The notes below the pieces were generated by a model. It saw only the letters and a program-made list of their open reading frames with translations. It did no database searches and was not told the origin of the DNA. Of a DNA stretch of 6,508 bases, positions 1-6,097 are shown one piece after another. The stretch is from Bacteroidota bacterium (GTDB lineage: Bacteria; Zhuqueibacterota; Zhuqueibacteria; Zhuqueibacterales; Geothermadaptataceae), in contig DRLW01000109.1 in NCBI GenBank assembly GCA_011375275.1, positions 1 to 6,508 on the forward strand, in the 5' to 3' direction. Made by a program: the position numbers and the translations under genes. Numbering within the stretch: the first letter of the stretch is position 1; each line of letters begins with the position of its first letter.

Positions 1-851
1 CCGAAAGTGAAGAAAGTGAGCAGACCGAGCAATGCATAGGAGGAACGGATCATGCGCGTGATCGCTGGTTCGGAGATGCCGAGGTCTTCGAGAAACAGTG
101 CCGCATCGTCGCCGTCCAGTTGAGAGATTTCCATCTCGATGTCTGCAGAAAGGGCGACGAATCCCGTCGTCGGTGTATCGAATTTTTCCCTGAACGCTGC
201 CTCGATTTCTGCTGTGCGCGGCAGATCGCTTTCGCTGATATTGACGACGACCAGCATCGGTTTCAGGGTGAGAAACTGAAATCCGCGCAGGGCTTTGCGC
301 TCCTCCTCATCGAACCCGGCATCGCGCAGATTTTTTTCAGCTTCGAGGTACCCGTGGCATTTTTTTAAAAGAGCGAGCTCTTTTTCCAGGGCTTCGTCTT
401 TGAATTTTTTAACCCGCGCCTGGATTCTCTCTATCCGGTTCTCGACGATCGCCAGGTCCGAAAGCAGGAATTCATAAGCGATGGTTTCATAATCACGCTG
501 TGCATCCACCGAACCATCCGAGTGCGGAACCGCCTCGTTTTCAAAGGCGCGCACAACCACGAGCAGAGCATCGGTCGTGCGCAGGTCACCGAGGAACTGG
601 CTGTCAAAACCTGACTGGCCACTGCCTTTTTCAACTCCGGCGAGATCGATGTATTCGATGGTTGTCTGTACTTTGCGGGCCTCGGGGACGAGGGTGTGCA
701 GGTTATCGAGGCGGGCGTCCGGAACCTTGACCACGGCGACGTGTTTTTCGCGCGTGCCCGAACCGTAGCCGGTTGCTTCCTGTTTGCCGGTGAGGGCGTT
801 GAATAATGTTGTTTTACCCGAAAGAGGGAGCCCCACTATTCCAATTTGCAT
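1..851 (-). CDS. Divergent YchF/DUF933-family P-loop NTPase (C-terminus cut by window edge)
   Basis: The first 283 codons are present; full-length YchF is about 360 residues, so roughly the last fifth (most of the TGS-like C-terminal domain) lies outside. Seen: a Walker A motif GLPLSGKT at residues 7-14, G3 motif DLAG at 69-72 followed by Val73, a charged helical insert around 120-190, and a NISE motif at 204-207 after LTLKP. The NxxE form replaces NKxD and is the mark of YchF/OLA1, whose members often prefer ATP and bind ribosomes. The hydrophobic residue after DxxG fits the HAS-NTPase type. The end of the visible part (SSYALLGLLTFFTFG) matches the start of the YchF C-terminal domain. Unlike classical YchF, the P-loop is LSGKTT rather than NVGKST and the FPF-TIEPN switch I motif is missing, so this is probably a divergent paralogue. 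The start is fixed: TAG lies in frame directly before ATG, and GGAG lies 11 nt upstream. It acts in the cytoplasm. Confidence 0.93.
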   Translation of the reverse strand, partial: MQIGIVGLPLSGKTTLFNALTGKQEATGYGSGTREKHVAVVKVPDARLDNLHTLVPEARKVQTTIEYIDLAGVEKGSGQSGFDSQFLGDLRTTDALLVVVRAFENEAVPHSDGSVDAQRDYETIAYEFLLSDLAIVENRIERIQARVKKFKDEALEKELALLKKCHGYLEAEKNLRDAGFDEEERKALRGFQFLTLKPMLVVVNISESDLPRTAEIEAAFREKFDTPTTGFVALSADIEMEISQLDGDDAALFLEDLGISEPAITRMIRSSYALLGLLTFFTF

Positions 852-862
852 CTATTTTAAAT

Positions 863-866
863 CTCC
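863..866 (-). promoter_or_regulatory. Ribosome binding site of the YchF-like gene
   Basis: GGAG on the minus strand, 11 nt before the ATG at 851. The spacing is a little long, but the in-frame TAG just before the ATG rules out any upstream start, so this is the likely site. Confidence 0.55.
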
Positions 867-915
867 GGTTTTCATCTGAGAGAAGATCACACCGTGCTTC
901 TGTTCCGATTCGTAT

Positions 916-968
916 CGTGCACCGGAGGCGCTTCCGACACAAGATTGGGAATATACTATCGGTGCACG
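916..968. repeat. Inverted repeat CGTGCACCG / CGGTGCACG, candidate operator pair
   Basis: CGTGCACCG at 916-924 and its perfect reverse complement CGGTGCACG at 960-968 are 35 nt apart. Each arm contains the palindrome GTGCAC (917-922 and 962-967), with centres 45 bp apart. The right copy lies between the predicted -35 and -10 of the YchF-like promoter and the left copy lies about 20-25 bp downstream of the predicted start point. That is where repressor operators are commonly found. The operator role is inferred. Confidence 0.4.
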
Positions 969-978
969 TACAAATCAA
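950..978 (-). promoter_or_regulatory. Predicted sigma-70-type promoter of the YchF-like gene
   Basis: On the minus strand, TTGATT (973-978; 4 of 6 to TTGACA) is followed after exactly 17 nt by TATATT (950-955; 5 of 6 to TATAAT). Transcription would start near 943, giving a leader of about 90 nt before the ATG at 851. The spacer contains a GTGCAC palindrome at 962-967. The promoter is predicted from the consensus only; if the host is a true Bacteroidota, its main sigma factor uses a different consensus. Confidence 0.5.
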
Positions 979-1237
979 GTGATTTACTGCATCCTGCCCG
1001 CCTGTCACATCCTGCCTGCCCGCCGCATCCGAAACCACCCTTTCAAGCCAAAAAACAGGGCTGTTGCGTGTCCTGTTTTGCTGCGAGTCACCTGTCTCAT
1101 GAAGGGACACAGCGCTTCTCTGCGCTGCGTACGGCATATGCCTTATTTTTTTTCACGGCGGCTGCGTAATATTTTGCGAAAAATGAAAAGCGGTTTTACT
1201 GGCACCTGCGTTGCGTTTATCGCCGCATTCGAATTCT

Positions 1238-1271
1238 CCCGGATGCCGTGCCATGGCGCTCAGCATCCGGG
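1238..1271 (+). promoter_or_regulatory. Stem-loop in the leader of the CsgG-like gene
   Basis: CCCGGATGC (1238-1246) and GCATCCGGG (1263-1271) form a perfect 9-bp stem with a 16-nt loop that contains the palindrome GCCATGGC (1250-1257). The stem ends 34 nt before the ATG and is not followed by a T run, so it is not an intrinsic terminator. It could be a mRNA-stabilising leader structure or a protein-binding dyad; which one cannot be told from sequence. Confidence 0.4.
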
Positions 1272-1295
1272 TCCCGTCGTTCCACTAACTAACAA

Positions 1296-1301
1296 GAGAG
1301 G
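1296..1301 (+). promoter_or_regulatory. Ribosome binding site of the CsgG-like gene
   Basis: GAGAGG lies 4 nt before the ATG at 1306 and 7 nt before the ATG at 1309. It places the true start at one of these adjacent codons and not at the far upstream ATG at 979. Confidence 0.6.
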
Positions 1302-1305
1302 TGTC

Positions 1306-2136
1306 ATGATGAGAATGGGCACAAACTCGCTGTTATTCTTCTGTGTGAGTGGTCTGTTGCTGGGGTCTGTTCTGACCGCTGCCACACCGGCTTCCGCACA
1401 GGAGCACTACAAGCTGGCGGTTTTGACCGTGTCAACCGAGGCGAATTATGAAACAACTCTTGCCGGAGACCTGACACTGGCTCTGCAACGCGCTTTCGCC
1501 GCCTATCCGATTTTTGATGTCATGCCTTCGCATGAGATCGATGAAGGACTCTATCTGGGCGGCATCCGCCAGGATCTGTGCCGGGATATTGCCTGCGCTG
1601 TCAAAGCAGGTCAGGTGCTGGAAGCATCTGTCGTCGTTGTGGGGCAGGTACGCCGGTCCGGCTCTCAGAGTTTGTTTGATTTTGTCATGGTCCATACCGG
1701 CAGCGGGAAAGTGGTGAAAAGCTTTCGGGAGCAGCTAAGGGGCGGGACCACCGATTTGATCGCAGCCATGGGTGAGGTCGCTGCTGGGCTGGTCGGCAAA
1801 CGGAAGAGTGTCTCCACAACCCGGAGGCCGGGAAGCAAACTGGTGGCCAGCACACAACCCGTTTCCGGTGGCTACTATGAGTCATCATCAGAGTCTGGAT
1901 ATGCCGCTGAAGAAACACCGGTAGAAAATCTGTTCCCCGGAGAAGGGACGGCGATGGTGGCCAGGAAGGGTGGCAGCATGATGAAATGGACAATGATCGG
2001 TGCCTTGATTGCCACGGGCGCAGGAGCTGGTTTTTATTTTACCCAGGCGGCTGGCGGAGCAGACGCCGGTGGCGGCACGGACTCGAAACCGGTCACCCAG
2101 TTACCCGGGCCGCCTCCGTTTACAGGGGGCAATTGA
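1306..2136 (+). CDS. Exported CsgG/TolB-N-like domain protein with C-terminal membrane segment
   Basis: A 276-aa protein of unassigned function. Residues 1-31 are a Sec signal peptide with a hydrophobic core (about 9-24) and a likely cut after ASA; there is no lipobox Cys, unlike true CsgG lipoproteins. Residues about 36-165 look like the alpha/beta domain of the CsgG/TolB-N/FlgT-type families: a first strand KLAVLTV, a helix with LTLALQRAF, FDVMPSHEID, then C92-x4-C97 leading into an AGQVLEASVVVVGQV helix-strand, and a later strand around FDFVMVHTGSGKVV. The Cys pair could form a disulfide in the periplasm. Residues 166-224 are Ser/Gly-rich and probably disordered. Residues 228-245 are a hydrophobic, Gly/Ala-rich membrane segment, followed by a Gly/Pro-rich tail. 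A periplasmic protein anchored by its C-terminus is the likely topology. It lies 86 nt upstream of the large surface protein in the same direction. Start at 1306 or 1309; both keep the signal peptide. The fold call is from pattern only. Confidence 0.8.
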   Translation: MMRMGTNSLLFFCVSGLLLGSVLTAATPASAQEHYKLAVLTVSTEANYETTLAGDLTLALQRAFAAYPIFDVMPSHEIDEGLYLGGIRQDLCRDIACAVKAGQVLEASVVVVGQVRRSGSQSLFDFVMVHTGSGKVVKSFREQLRGGTTDLIAAMGEVAAGLVGKRKSVSTTRRPGSKLVASTQPVSGGYYESSSESGYAAEETPVENLFPGEGTAMVARKGGSMMKWTMIGALIATGAGAGFYFTQAAGGADAGGGTDSKPVTQLPGPPPFTGGN

Positions 2137-2211
2137 TTACCGCCACAGAACCAGGGCATGGATTGCCGGTTGTGGCGGCCAGATCTGAAAACACTGTATT
2201 GTGAAACCTGC

Positions 2212-2217
2212 GAGGAG
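2212..2217 (+). promoter_or_regulatory. Ribosome binding site of the large secreted protein
   Basis: GAGGAG lies 5 nt before the ATG at 2223, and a signal peptide begins at that ATG. This is a strong independent initiation signal although the gene is probably cotranscribed with the CsgG-like gene 86 nt upstream. Confidence 0.75.
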
Positions 2218-2222
2218 AAATC

Positions 2223-5200
2223 ATGAAAAGAGTACAACCGATGCTCTGCGCGTTGCTGGTCATAGTCGGGGTGATGCCGTTGAAAGCACAAACCAGGCCG
2301 GTGATGACCAATCTCGTTTTTATCAACAACGAGGGTAACGTGATCACTAAAACCGGCCTTGGGCGGGTGGTTGTGGAAATCACTTTTTCCACAGCAATGG
2401 ATCAGGATGTCGAGCCGGTCATCGAGTTCAGTCTCGATGATAACTTTAACCAATCTGTCCTGACCTTCCCGGCTACAGGAGGCTGGACGTTGCAGGGAGA
2501 TAACAACGCGCGTGTCTGGCAGGGGGACGTGAATATCACCACGAATTTGCCTTCGACGGGTGACGGCGTGTACTATTTTCGCGTCAACGGCGCACGATCT
2601 GCCGGTGGGAGCGTGATGGATACGACAAAAGCAAACGCTGTGCTGGAAATTTGCCGTGCCTCCATCACCATCGATCAAAAGAGTCTCGATTTCGGCACCA
2701 TCCTCCGGGGAGAGGCGAGCATACGCAATATCGTCATCCGGAACAGGGGGTGTGAGCCGTTGCAAATCAACGATATCCGGGTGCCCGCGCCGTTTGCGCT
2801 CATCAATAGTTCCCGCGCGTTCACAATCCAGCCGGGGGGCTTCGTCACTCTGGCGATCAGGATGTTTTCGAACACCCGCCTTGCGCGGCAGGATTCCATG
2901 GTGATCGTTGCCAATAAGCTGCGCCCACGGGAATATCCTGTTTTTCTCCGTGGAGTTGTGCGCGGCCCGGAAATCGGCGTTTGGCCATCCGTGCTCGAAT
3001 TCGGCAAGGTCAGTATCGATTCCAGCGCAGTGAGAACGGTCTTGGTAGCCAACATCCCCGCCAAGCCGGATTCCCTCAGTGACACGCTGCGCGTCACCAG
3101 CATCACCACCAATATCCGGAAAGGTACGTTTTCTTTTCAGCCGGAACAGTTTAACCTGGCTCCGGGAGATACGCAATACGTCAGGGTCACTTTTACACCG
3201 GGGCAGCCAGCCAGCAACAGTGGCCGGATTTATTTCAGCAACAATGACCTGCCGCGACGCTTGATCTCTATTGTCGTGCGGGCTACTTCTGAAGATAACT
3301 CACCACCGCCGCCGGTCACCGGTCTGAATGTGTCCTGGGGCAGCCGCTTCTCCGGCTATACCAACCGCGACTCACTCTATCTGTGCTGGGCGCGCACTAC
3401 AGACCCGAGTGGCGTCTCCCAGATCCGGTGGAAATTTACCCGCCAGCCCATACCGCCAGGCTCGAATGATGATCTCGGCAGCGGCGGCTTCGTGAGCCTG
3501 GACAGCAGTACGACCTGTGCCTGGTTGCCTCTGCGCGGCCGCATCGGTACCGGTTACTGGTACTGCTACATCTGGTTTGTGGACGGGCGCGGTAATTCCG
3601 GTTACCGCACGGCCGTACGCACTGCGCTCCGCTACGACAACACACCGCCGGGCCGTGCTGTCATCGGCAGAGCCAGCTTCCCTTACGGGTGGTGGTTTAA
3701 TGAGCGGCGTTCCTATCGCGTGCGTATCAGCCTGCCGGTTGACCAGGCCAAAAGATATGTAGATGCCGCAGAAGTACGCTGGGCCTTTAATCGTCGGCCG
3801 GCTTCGGGTGAGGCCTATAGCGGGCGTTATATCATTCCCGGCAATGCCGGCTCCACCGTCGAAGTCCCTGTTCCGCTGACTCAGGAGCAGTGCGGTGAGA
3901 ATGAAATCTATTTCTGGCTGGCGGATTCAGCAGGCAATGTCGGCGAAGTTTCCACTGCTTCATCGACGAAATTCACCTATGATGCCTGCGCGCCGGTGAT
4001 TACGCAAACTACGGGATCACGCAACAGAATAGCTGAGGCCGGTGTAGCATTTCGGGATACGGTCAAAATAACTGATGACTCCGGCGTCGATACGGTTTGG
4101 GTTGAATATCGATTTGGCGGCGCACAGGCTACAGAGCCTCCGCAGCCTCTCGCGCGTATCGCCGGAACAAAGGATTCGTTTGAAGTGGTGATCCCTGCCG
4201 GTGCCATCACCCGGCGCGGGGTCGAATATCGTATCATCGCGAGGGATAGTCTGGATCACCAGGCGATCGGGCCCAAAACCAGCACGTGCACCACAGGGGA
4301 TGCCTGGGTTGCCCTCACCACCCGTATCGGCTCCCGGGGTATCTCCCGCATCGACAGCGATGGCAGGCCTGTGCCGCTGGCTGCCGGAACAAGCGCTGGC
4401 AGTTATCAGCTTTTTTCTGTCCCCCTGCAGATGGAGAATCCCTCAATCGACAGCGTGCTTGCCGATGATCTCGGCCCGTATGATGACAAGCAGTGGCGGA
4501 TTTTCGATTATCTGCCGCAGAACAGCGAAAACAACCGCTGGCTCGAAGGAAAGGATATCCGCAGTTTCAAACACGGCCGGGCCTATTTCCTCATCACCCG
4601 CAAGGAGGATATCATCATCGACAGCGGGCCGGGCGCGACCCGGCGCACGGTATGCCCGGATACTCTGACTTTGTATGAGGGCTGGAACCTGATCGCCACG
4701 CCGTTTAATTTTCCTGTGCACAAGGATGCGTTGTCGTTGATCAATTCCTCCTCACCTGTCACGCTGCGTTCTTTTGAAGCAGGCTGGAACATCACCGACG
4801 TGATGATGCCGTGGCGCGGTTATGCGTTGTATGTCACGCGTTCTGAGAATGCCGGTAACCTGGCGCCGATTCGCCTGGTCATCCAGCCGAGGGCGACTAC
4901 GAGCAGGGCGAATAAAGCCGTGGCGGAGAGTCGTGTTTCTGCCCCGCAGGAATGGCAGATTCGCATCGGTGCTCGTGCCGGTGATCTGGTCGATAACGAT
5001 AATTATGCCGGCGTACGCGTGGATGCCCGGCGGGGATTCGACGCGCTGGAAATGGCGGAGCCGCCAGTGATCGGCGAGTATCTGCGAGTCGCCTTCCCGC
5101 ATCCGGAATGGCAGCAGCCGGCCCGGTTGTTCAGTACCGACTTCCGCAGCGCTGATGCAGAGGAACAGACCTGGGAGTTTACGGTCAGCAGCATGCGCAC

Positions 5201-5699
5201 GGGCACGCCGGTTACGCTGAGTTTTGATTTCCAGGGCCGGTTACCAGCCGGCGCCACGGTTTGGCTGATCGACGATGTTGCTGCGATGGCGCAAGACCTG
5301 CGCGGGAATCCGGAGTATATCATCCCGGCCAGCGAAAAACCGCTGCACAGAACCCTCAAACTCGTCGTCGGCAGCCTGGATTTTGCCCGGGATCAGGCAG
5401 GTGAAATCGATCTGCTGCCGGAGACATTCCAGGTGTTTCAGAATTATCCCAACCCGTTCAATCCTGAGACGGCGATCCGCTTCAGTCTGCCGCGAGCTGC
5501 TGAAGTCAGTGTCCGGGTCTATGATCAGCTCGGGCGCCTGGTGCGTACGCTGGTCCAGGGCTACCGTGCCCCGGGCACACAGGTCGCCATCTGGGATGGT
5601 CGCAATGATGCCGGCCAGCAGGTGGCTTCAGGGGTGTATGTGTACACTGTCACCAGCGCAGGCCGGTCTTTTTCGCGCAAGATGATCATGCTGAAATAA
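2223..5699 (+). CDS. Large modular secreted protein, ASH-like and Ig-like domains, T9SS type A sorting domain
   Basis: A 1158-aa protein. Domains in order: signal peptide 1-22 (cut after LKA); an Ig-like N-terminal domain about 24-145 (VEITFSTAMDQDVEP resembles bacterial Ig modules with an 'FS.aMd' signature); two ASH/HYDIN-like beta-sandwiches, about 146-242 (SLDFGTILRGEASIRNIVI, then NRGCEPLQI) and about 247-355 (VLEFGKVSIDSSAVRTVLV); a PPPP linker at 361-364; three Ig-like modules about 365-472, 473-588 and 589-690, the first two sharing a W-F-x-R-x-P and Y-x-W-F/L-x-D-x-x-GN pattern; an internally duplicated beta domain about 700-900; a beta domain about 908-1053 (W911, GLNDxD-like DLVDNDNYAGV, EPP); and a FlgD-like sorting domain about 1067-1158 with YPNPFNP at 1075-1081 and GRLVRTL, GxxVASGVYVYTV, ending KMIMLK. 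In T9SS the last domain directs passage across the outer membrane and is removed or anchored by PorU-type sortases. No catalytic motif is visible, so a structural, adhesive or binding surface role is likely. Probably an operon with the upstream CsgG-like gene. Confidence 0.92.
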   Translation: MKRVQPMLCALLVIVGVMPLKAQTRPVMTNLVFINNEGNVITKTGLGRVVVEITFSTAMDQDVEPVIEFSLDDNFNQSVLTFPATGGWTLQGDNNARVWQGDVNITTNLPSTGDGVYYFRVNGARSAGGSVMDTTKANAVLEICRASITIDQKSLDFGTILRGEASIRNIVIRNRGCEPLQINDIRVPAPFALINSSRAFTIQPGGFVTLAIRMFSNTRLARQDSMVIVANKLRPREYPVFLRGVVRGPEIGVWPSVLEFGKVSIDSSAVRTVLVANIPAKPDSLSDTLRVTSITTNIRKGTFSFQPEQFNLAPGDTQYVRVTFTPGQPASNSGRIYFSNNDLPRRLISIVVRATSEDNSPPPPVTGLNVSWGSRFSGYTNRDSLYLCWARTTDPSGVSQIRWKFTRQPIPPGSNDDLGSGGFVSLDSSTTCAWLPLRGRIGTGYWYCYIWFVDGRGNSGYRTAVRTALRYDNTPPGRAVIGRASFPYGWWFNERRSYRVRISLPVDQAKRYVDAAEVRWAFNRRPASGEAYSGRYIIPGNAGSTVEVPVPLTQEQCGENEIYFWLADSAGNVGEVSTASSTKFTYDACAPVITQTTGSRNRIAEAGVAFRDTVKITDDSGVDTVWVEYRFGGAQATEPPQPLARIAGTKDSFEVVIPAGAITRRGVEYRIIARDSLDHQAIGPKTSTCTTGDAWVALTTRIGSRGISRIDSDGRPVPLAAGTSAGSYQLFSVPLQMENPSIDSVLADDLGPYDDKQWRIFDYLPQNSENNRWLEGKDIRSFKHGRAYFLITRKEDIIIDSGPGATRRTVCPDTLTLYEGWNLIATPFNFPVHKDALSLINSSSPVTLRSFEAGWNITDVMMPWRGYALYVTRSENAGNLAPIRLVIQPRATTSRANKAVAESRVSAPQEWQIRIGARAGDLVDNDNYAGVRVDARRGFDALEMAEPPVIGEYLRVAFPHPEWQQPARLFSTDFRSADAEEQTWEFTVSSMRTGTPVTLSFDFQGRLPAGATVWLIDDVAAMAQDLRGNPEYIIPASEKPLHRTLKLVVGSLDFARDQAGEIDLLPETFQVFQNYPNPFNPETAIRFSLPRAAEVSVRVYDQLGRLVRTLVQGYRAPGTQVAIWDGRNDAGQQVASGVYVYTVTSAGRSFSRKMIMLK

Positions 5700-5718
5700 C
5701 AGAAAGCAGATTCTGTTA
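5697..5718 (+). repeat. Short stem-loop overlapping the stop codon of the large secreted protein
   Basis: TAACAGAA (5697-5704) and TTCTGTTA (5711-5718) are perfect 8-bp complements around a 6-nt loop; the left arm begins with the TAA stop. The stem is AT-rich and has no T run, so it is not a terminator. TACCGGC (5717-5723) can pair instead with GCCGGTA (5754-5760). Confidence 0.35.
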
Positions 5719-5827
5719 CCGGCACAAATCAGGAGGCAGAGAGCGCTCATGCGGCCGGTAGATTTCCCTCGCACCCATGCGGATTCCTGAACAGGCTGGA
5801 AGCCGGGATCAGGGAAACCGTACCCAG

Positions 5828-5862
5828 GCGGCGCAGAAAATATGTTCTGCGCCGCTTTTTTT
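5828..5862 (+). terminator. Rho-independent terminator of the CsgG-like/surface-protein unit
   Basis: A perfect 11-bp GC-rich stem (5828-5838 GCGGCGCAGAA, 5845-5855 TTCTGCGCCGC) with a 6-nt loop AATATG, followed at once by seven T (5856-5862). It lies 128 nt after the stop at 5699 and points in the right direction to end transcription of the large gene. The form is textbook. Confidence 0.93.
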
Positions 5863-5915
5863 GCCAGAAAGTTTCTGGGGAAAAACTTTTTGCTTATCCC
5901 GGTCGTCATCTGGTT

Positions 5916-6060
5916 ATCCACTTAACTCATCTGATCGGGCTTGATGCAGAAATCGACATCTGTCATCCCGGCCAGGCGAAGCGCAGTGCCGGAATCAGGG
6001 GATTCCGCGCATCCCCTGCGGGCAAACCGGAATGAGGGTTCGGGGCTGAGTTAAGTGGAT
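5916..6060. mobile_element. MITE-like element with 14-bp perfect terminal inverted repeats
   Basis: ATCCACTTAACTCA at 5916-5929 is the exact reverse complement of TGAGTTAAGTGGAT at 6047-6060, bounding 145 bp with no coding capacity. Because AT is its own complement, the outer AT pair could be either part of the repeat or a 2-bp target duplication around 12-bp repeats; no longer duplication is visible. The interior is rich in nested palindromes. The size, perfect ends, absence of a gene and intergenic position fit a miniature inverted-repeat transposable element. Other copies in the genome would be needed to prove it, and a chance regulatory or structural dyad is the alternative. Confidence 0.5.
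5962..6036. repeat. Nested palindromic unit inside the MITE-like element
   Basis: TCATCCCGG (5963-5971 region) and CCGGAATGA (6027-6035) pair with one mismatch and enclose two smaller hairpins: CCGGC (5968-5972) with GCCGG (5988-5992), and CAGGGGAT (5996-6003) with ATCCCCTG (6011-6018), a perfect 8-bp stem with a 7-nt loop. The TCATCCCGG...CCGGAATGA layout resembles the dispersed intergenic palindromic repeats common in many bacterial genomes. Confidence 0.5.
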
Positions 6061-6097
6061 GCTCTGGCAATCGTCATTTATTTTCGTACAGCTTTTC

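Larger units (their letters stand above)
852..1305. other. Divergent intergenic region between the YchF-like and CsgG-like genes
   Basis: The 454 bp between the two divergent starts hold, in order: the NTPase leader and promoter, the GTGCAC dyad, a short direct repeat of CATCCTGCC (990-998 and 1008-1016), a small GC-rich stem CAGCGC/GCGCTG (1110-1127), a palindrome GGCATATGCC (1133-1142) followed by a run of eight T (1146-1153), and a larger stem-loop at 1238-1271. The frame of the downstream gene is open from 979, but translating it would bury a good signal peptide about 110 residues inside, so I treat it as non-coding. No convincing plus-strand promoter was found. Confidence 0.6.

Noticed and set aside
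952..957. TATACT as a plus-strand -10 box for the CsgG-like gene
   Set aside because: No -35-like hexamer lies 16-18 bp upstream and it is about 350 bp from the start codon; the same bases fit a better minus-strand promoter.
990..1016. Two copies of CATCCTGCC 18 bp apart as a repeat array
   Set aside because: Only two short copies, with no regular continuation; not a CRISPR or iteron array.
814..1137. Minus-strand open frame across the start of the YchF-like gene
   Set aside because: It overlaps the real start and promoter in another frame and shows no recognisable protein features.
1110..1153. GC-rich stem CAGCGC/GCGCTG and palindrome GGCATATGCC before a run of eight T, as a plus-strand terminator
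   Set aside because: The good stem is 18 nt from the T run, and the palindrome next to the T run has no room for a loop, so neither forms a proper intrinsic terminator.
979..1305. Upstream extension of the CsgG-like reading frame, open from an ATG at 979
   Set aside because: It would place a good signal peptide about 110 residues inside the protein, has low-complexity basic sequence and no ribosome binding site; GAGAGG before 1306/1309 marks the true start.
2034..3176. Long open frame of 380 codons on the minus strand
   Set aside because: It lies antisense to the CsgG-like gene end and the large secreted protein, whose domains are clear. Its translation is His/Arg/Asp-rich with no domain pattern and it spans the intergenic gap.
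5749..5790. 13-codon mini-ORF with AGGAGG 12 nt upstream, before the terminator
   Set aside because: Too short to judge, spacing is long, and it lacks features of an attenuator leader peptide such as a run of one amino acid codon.
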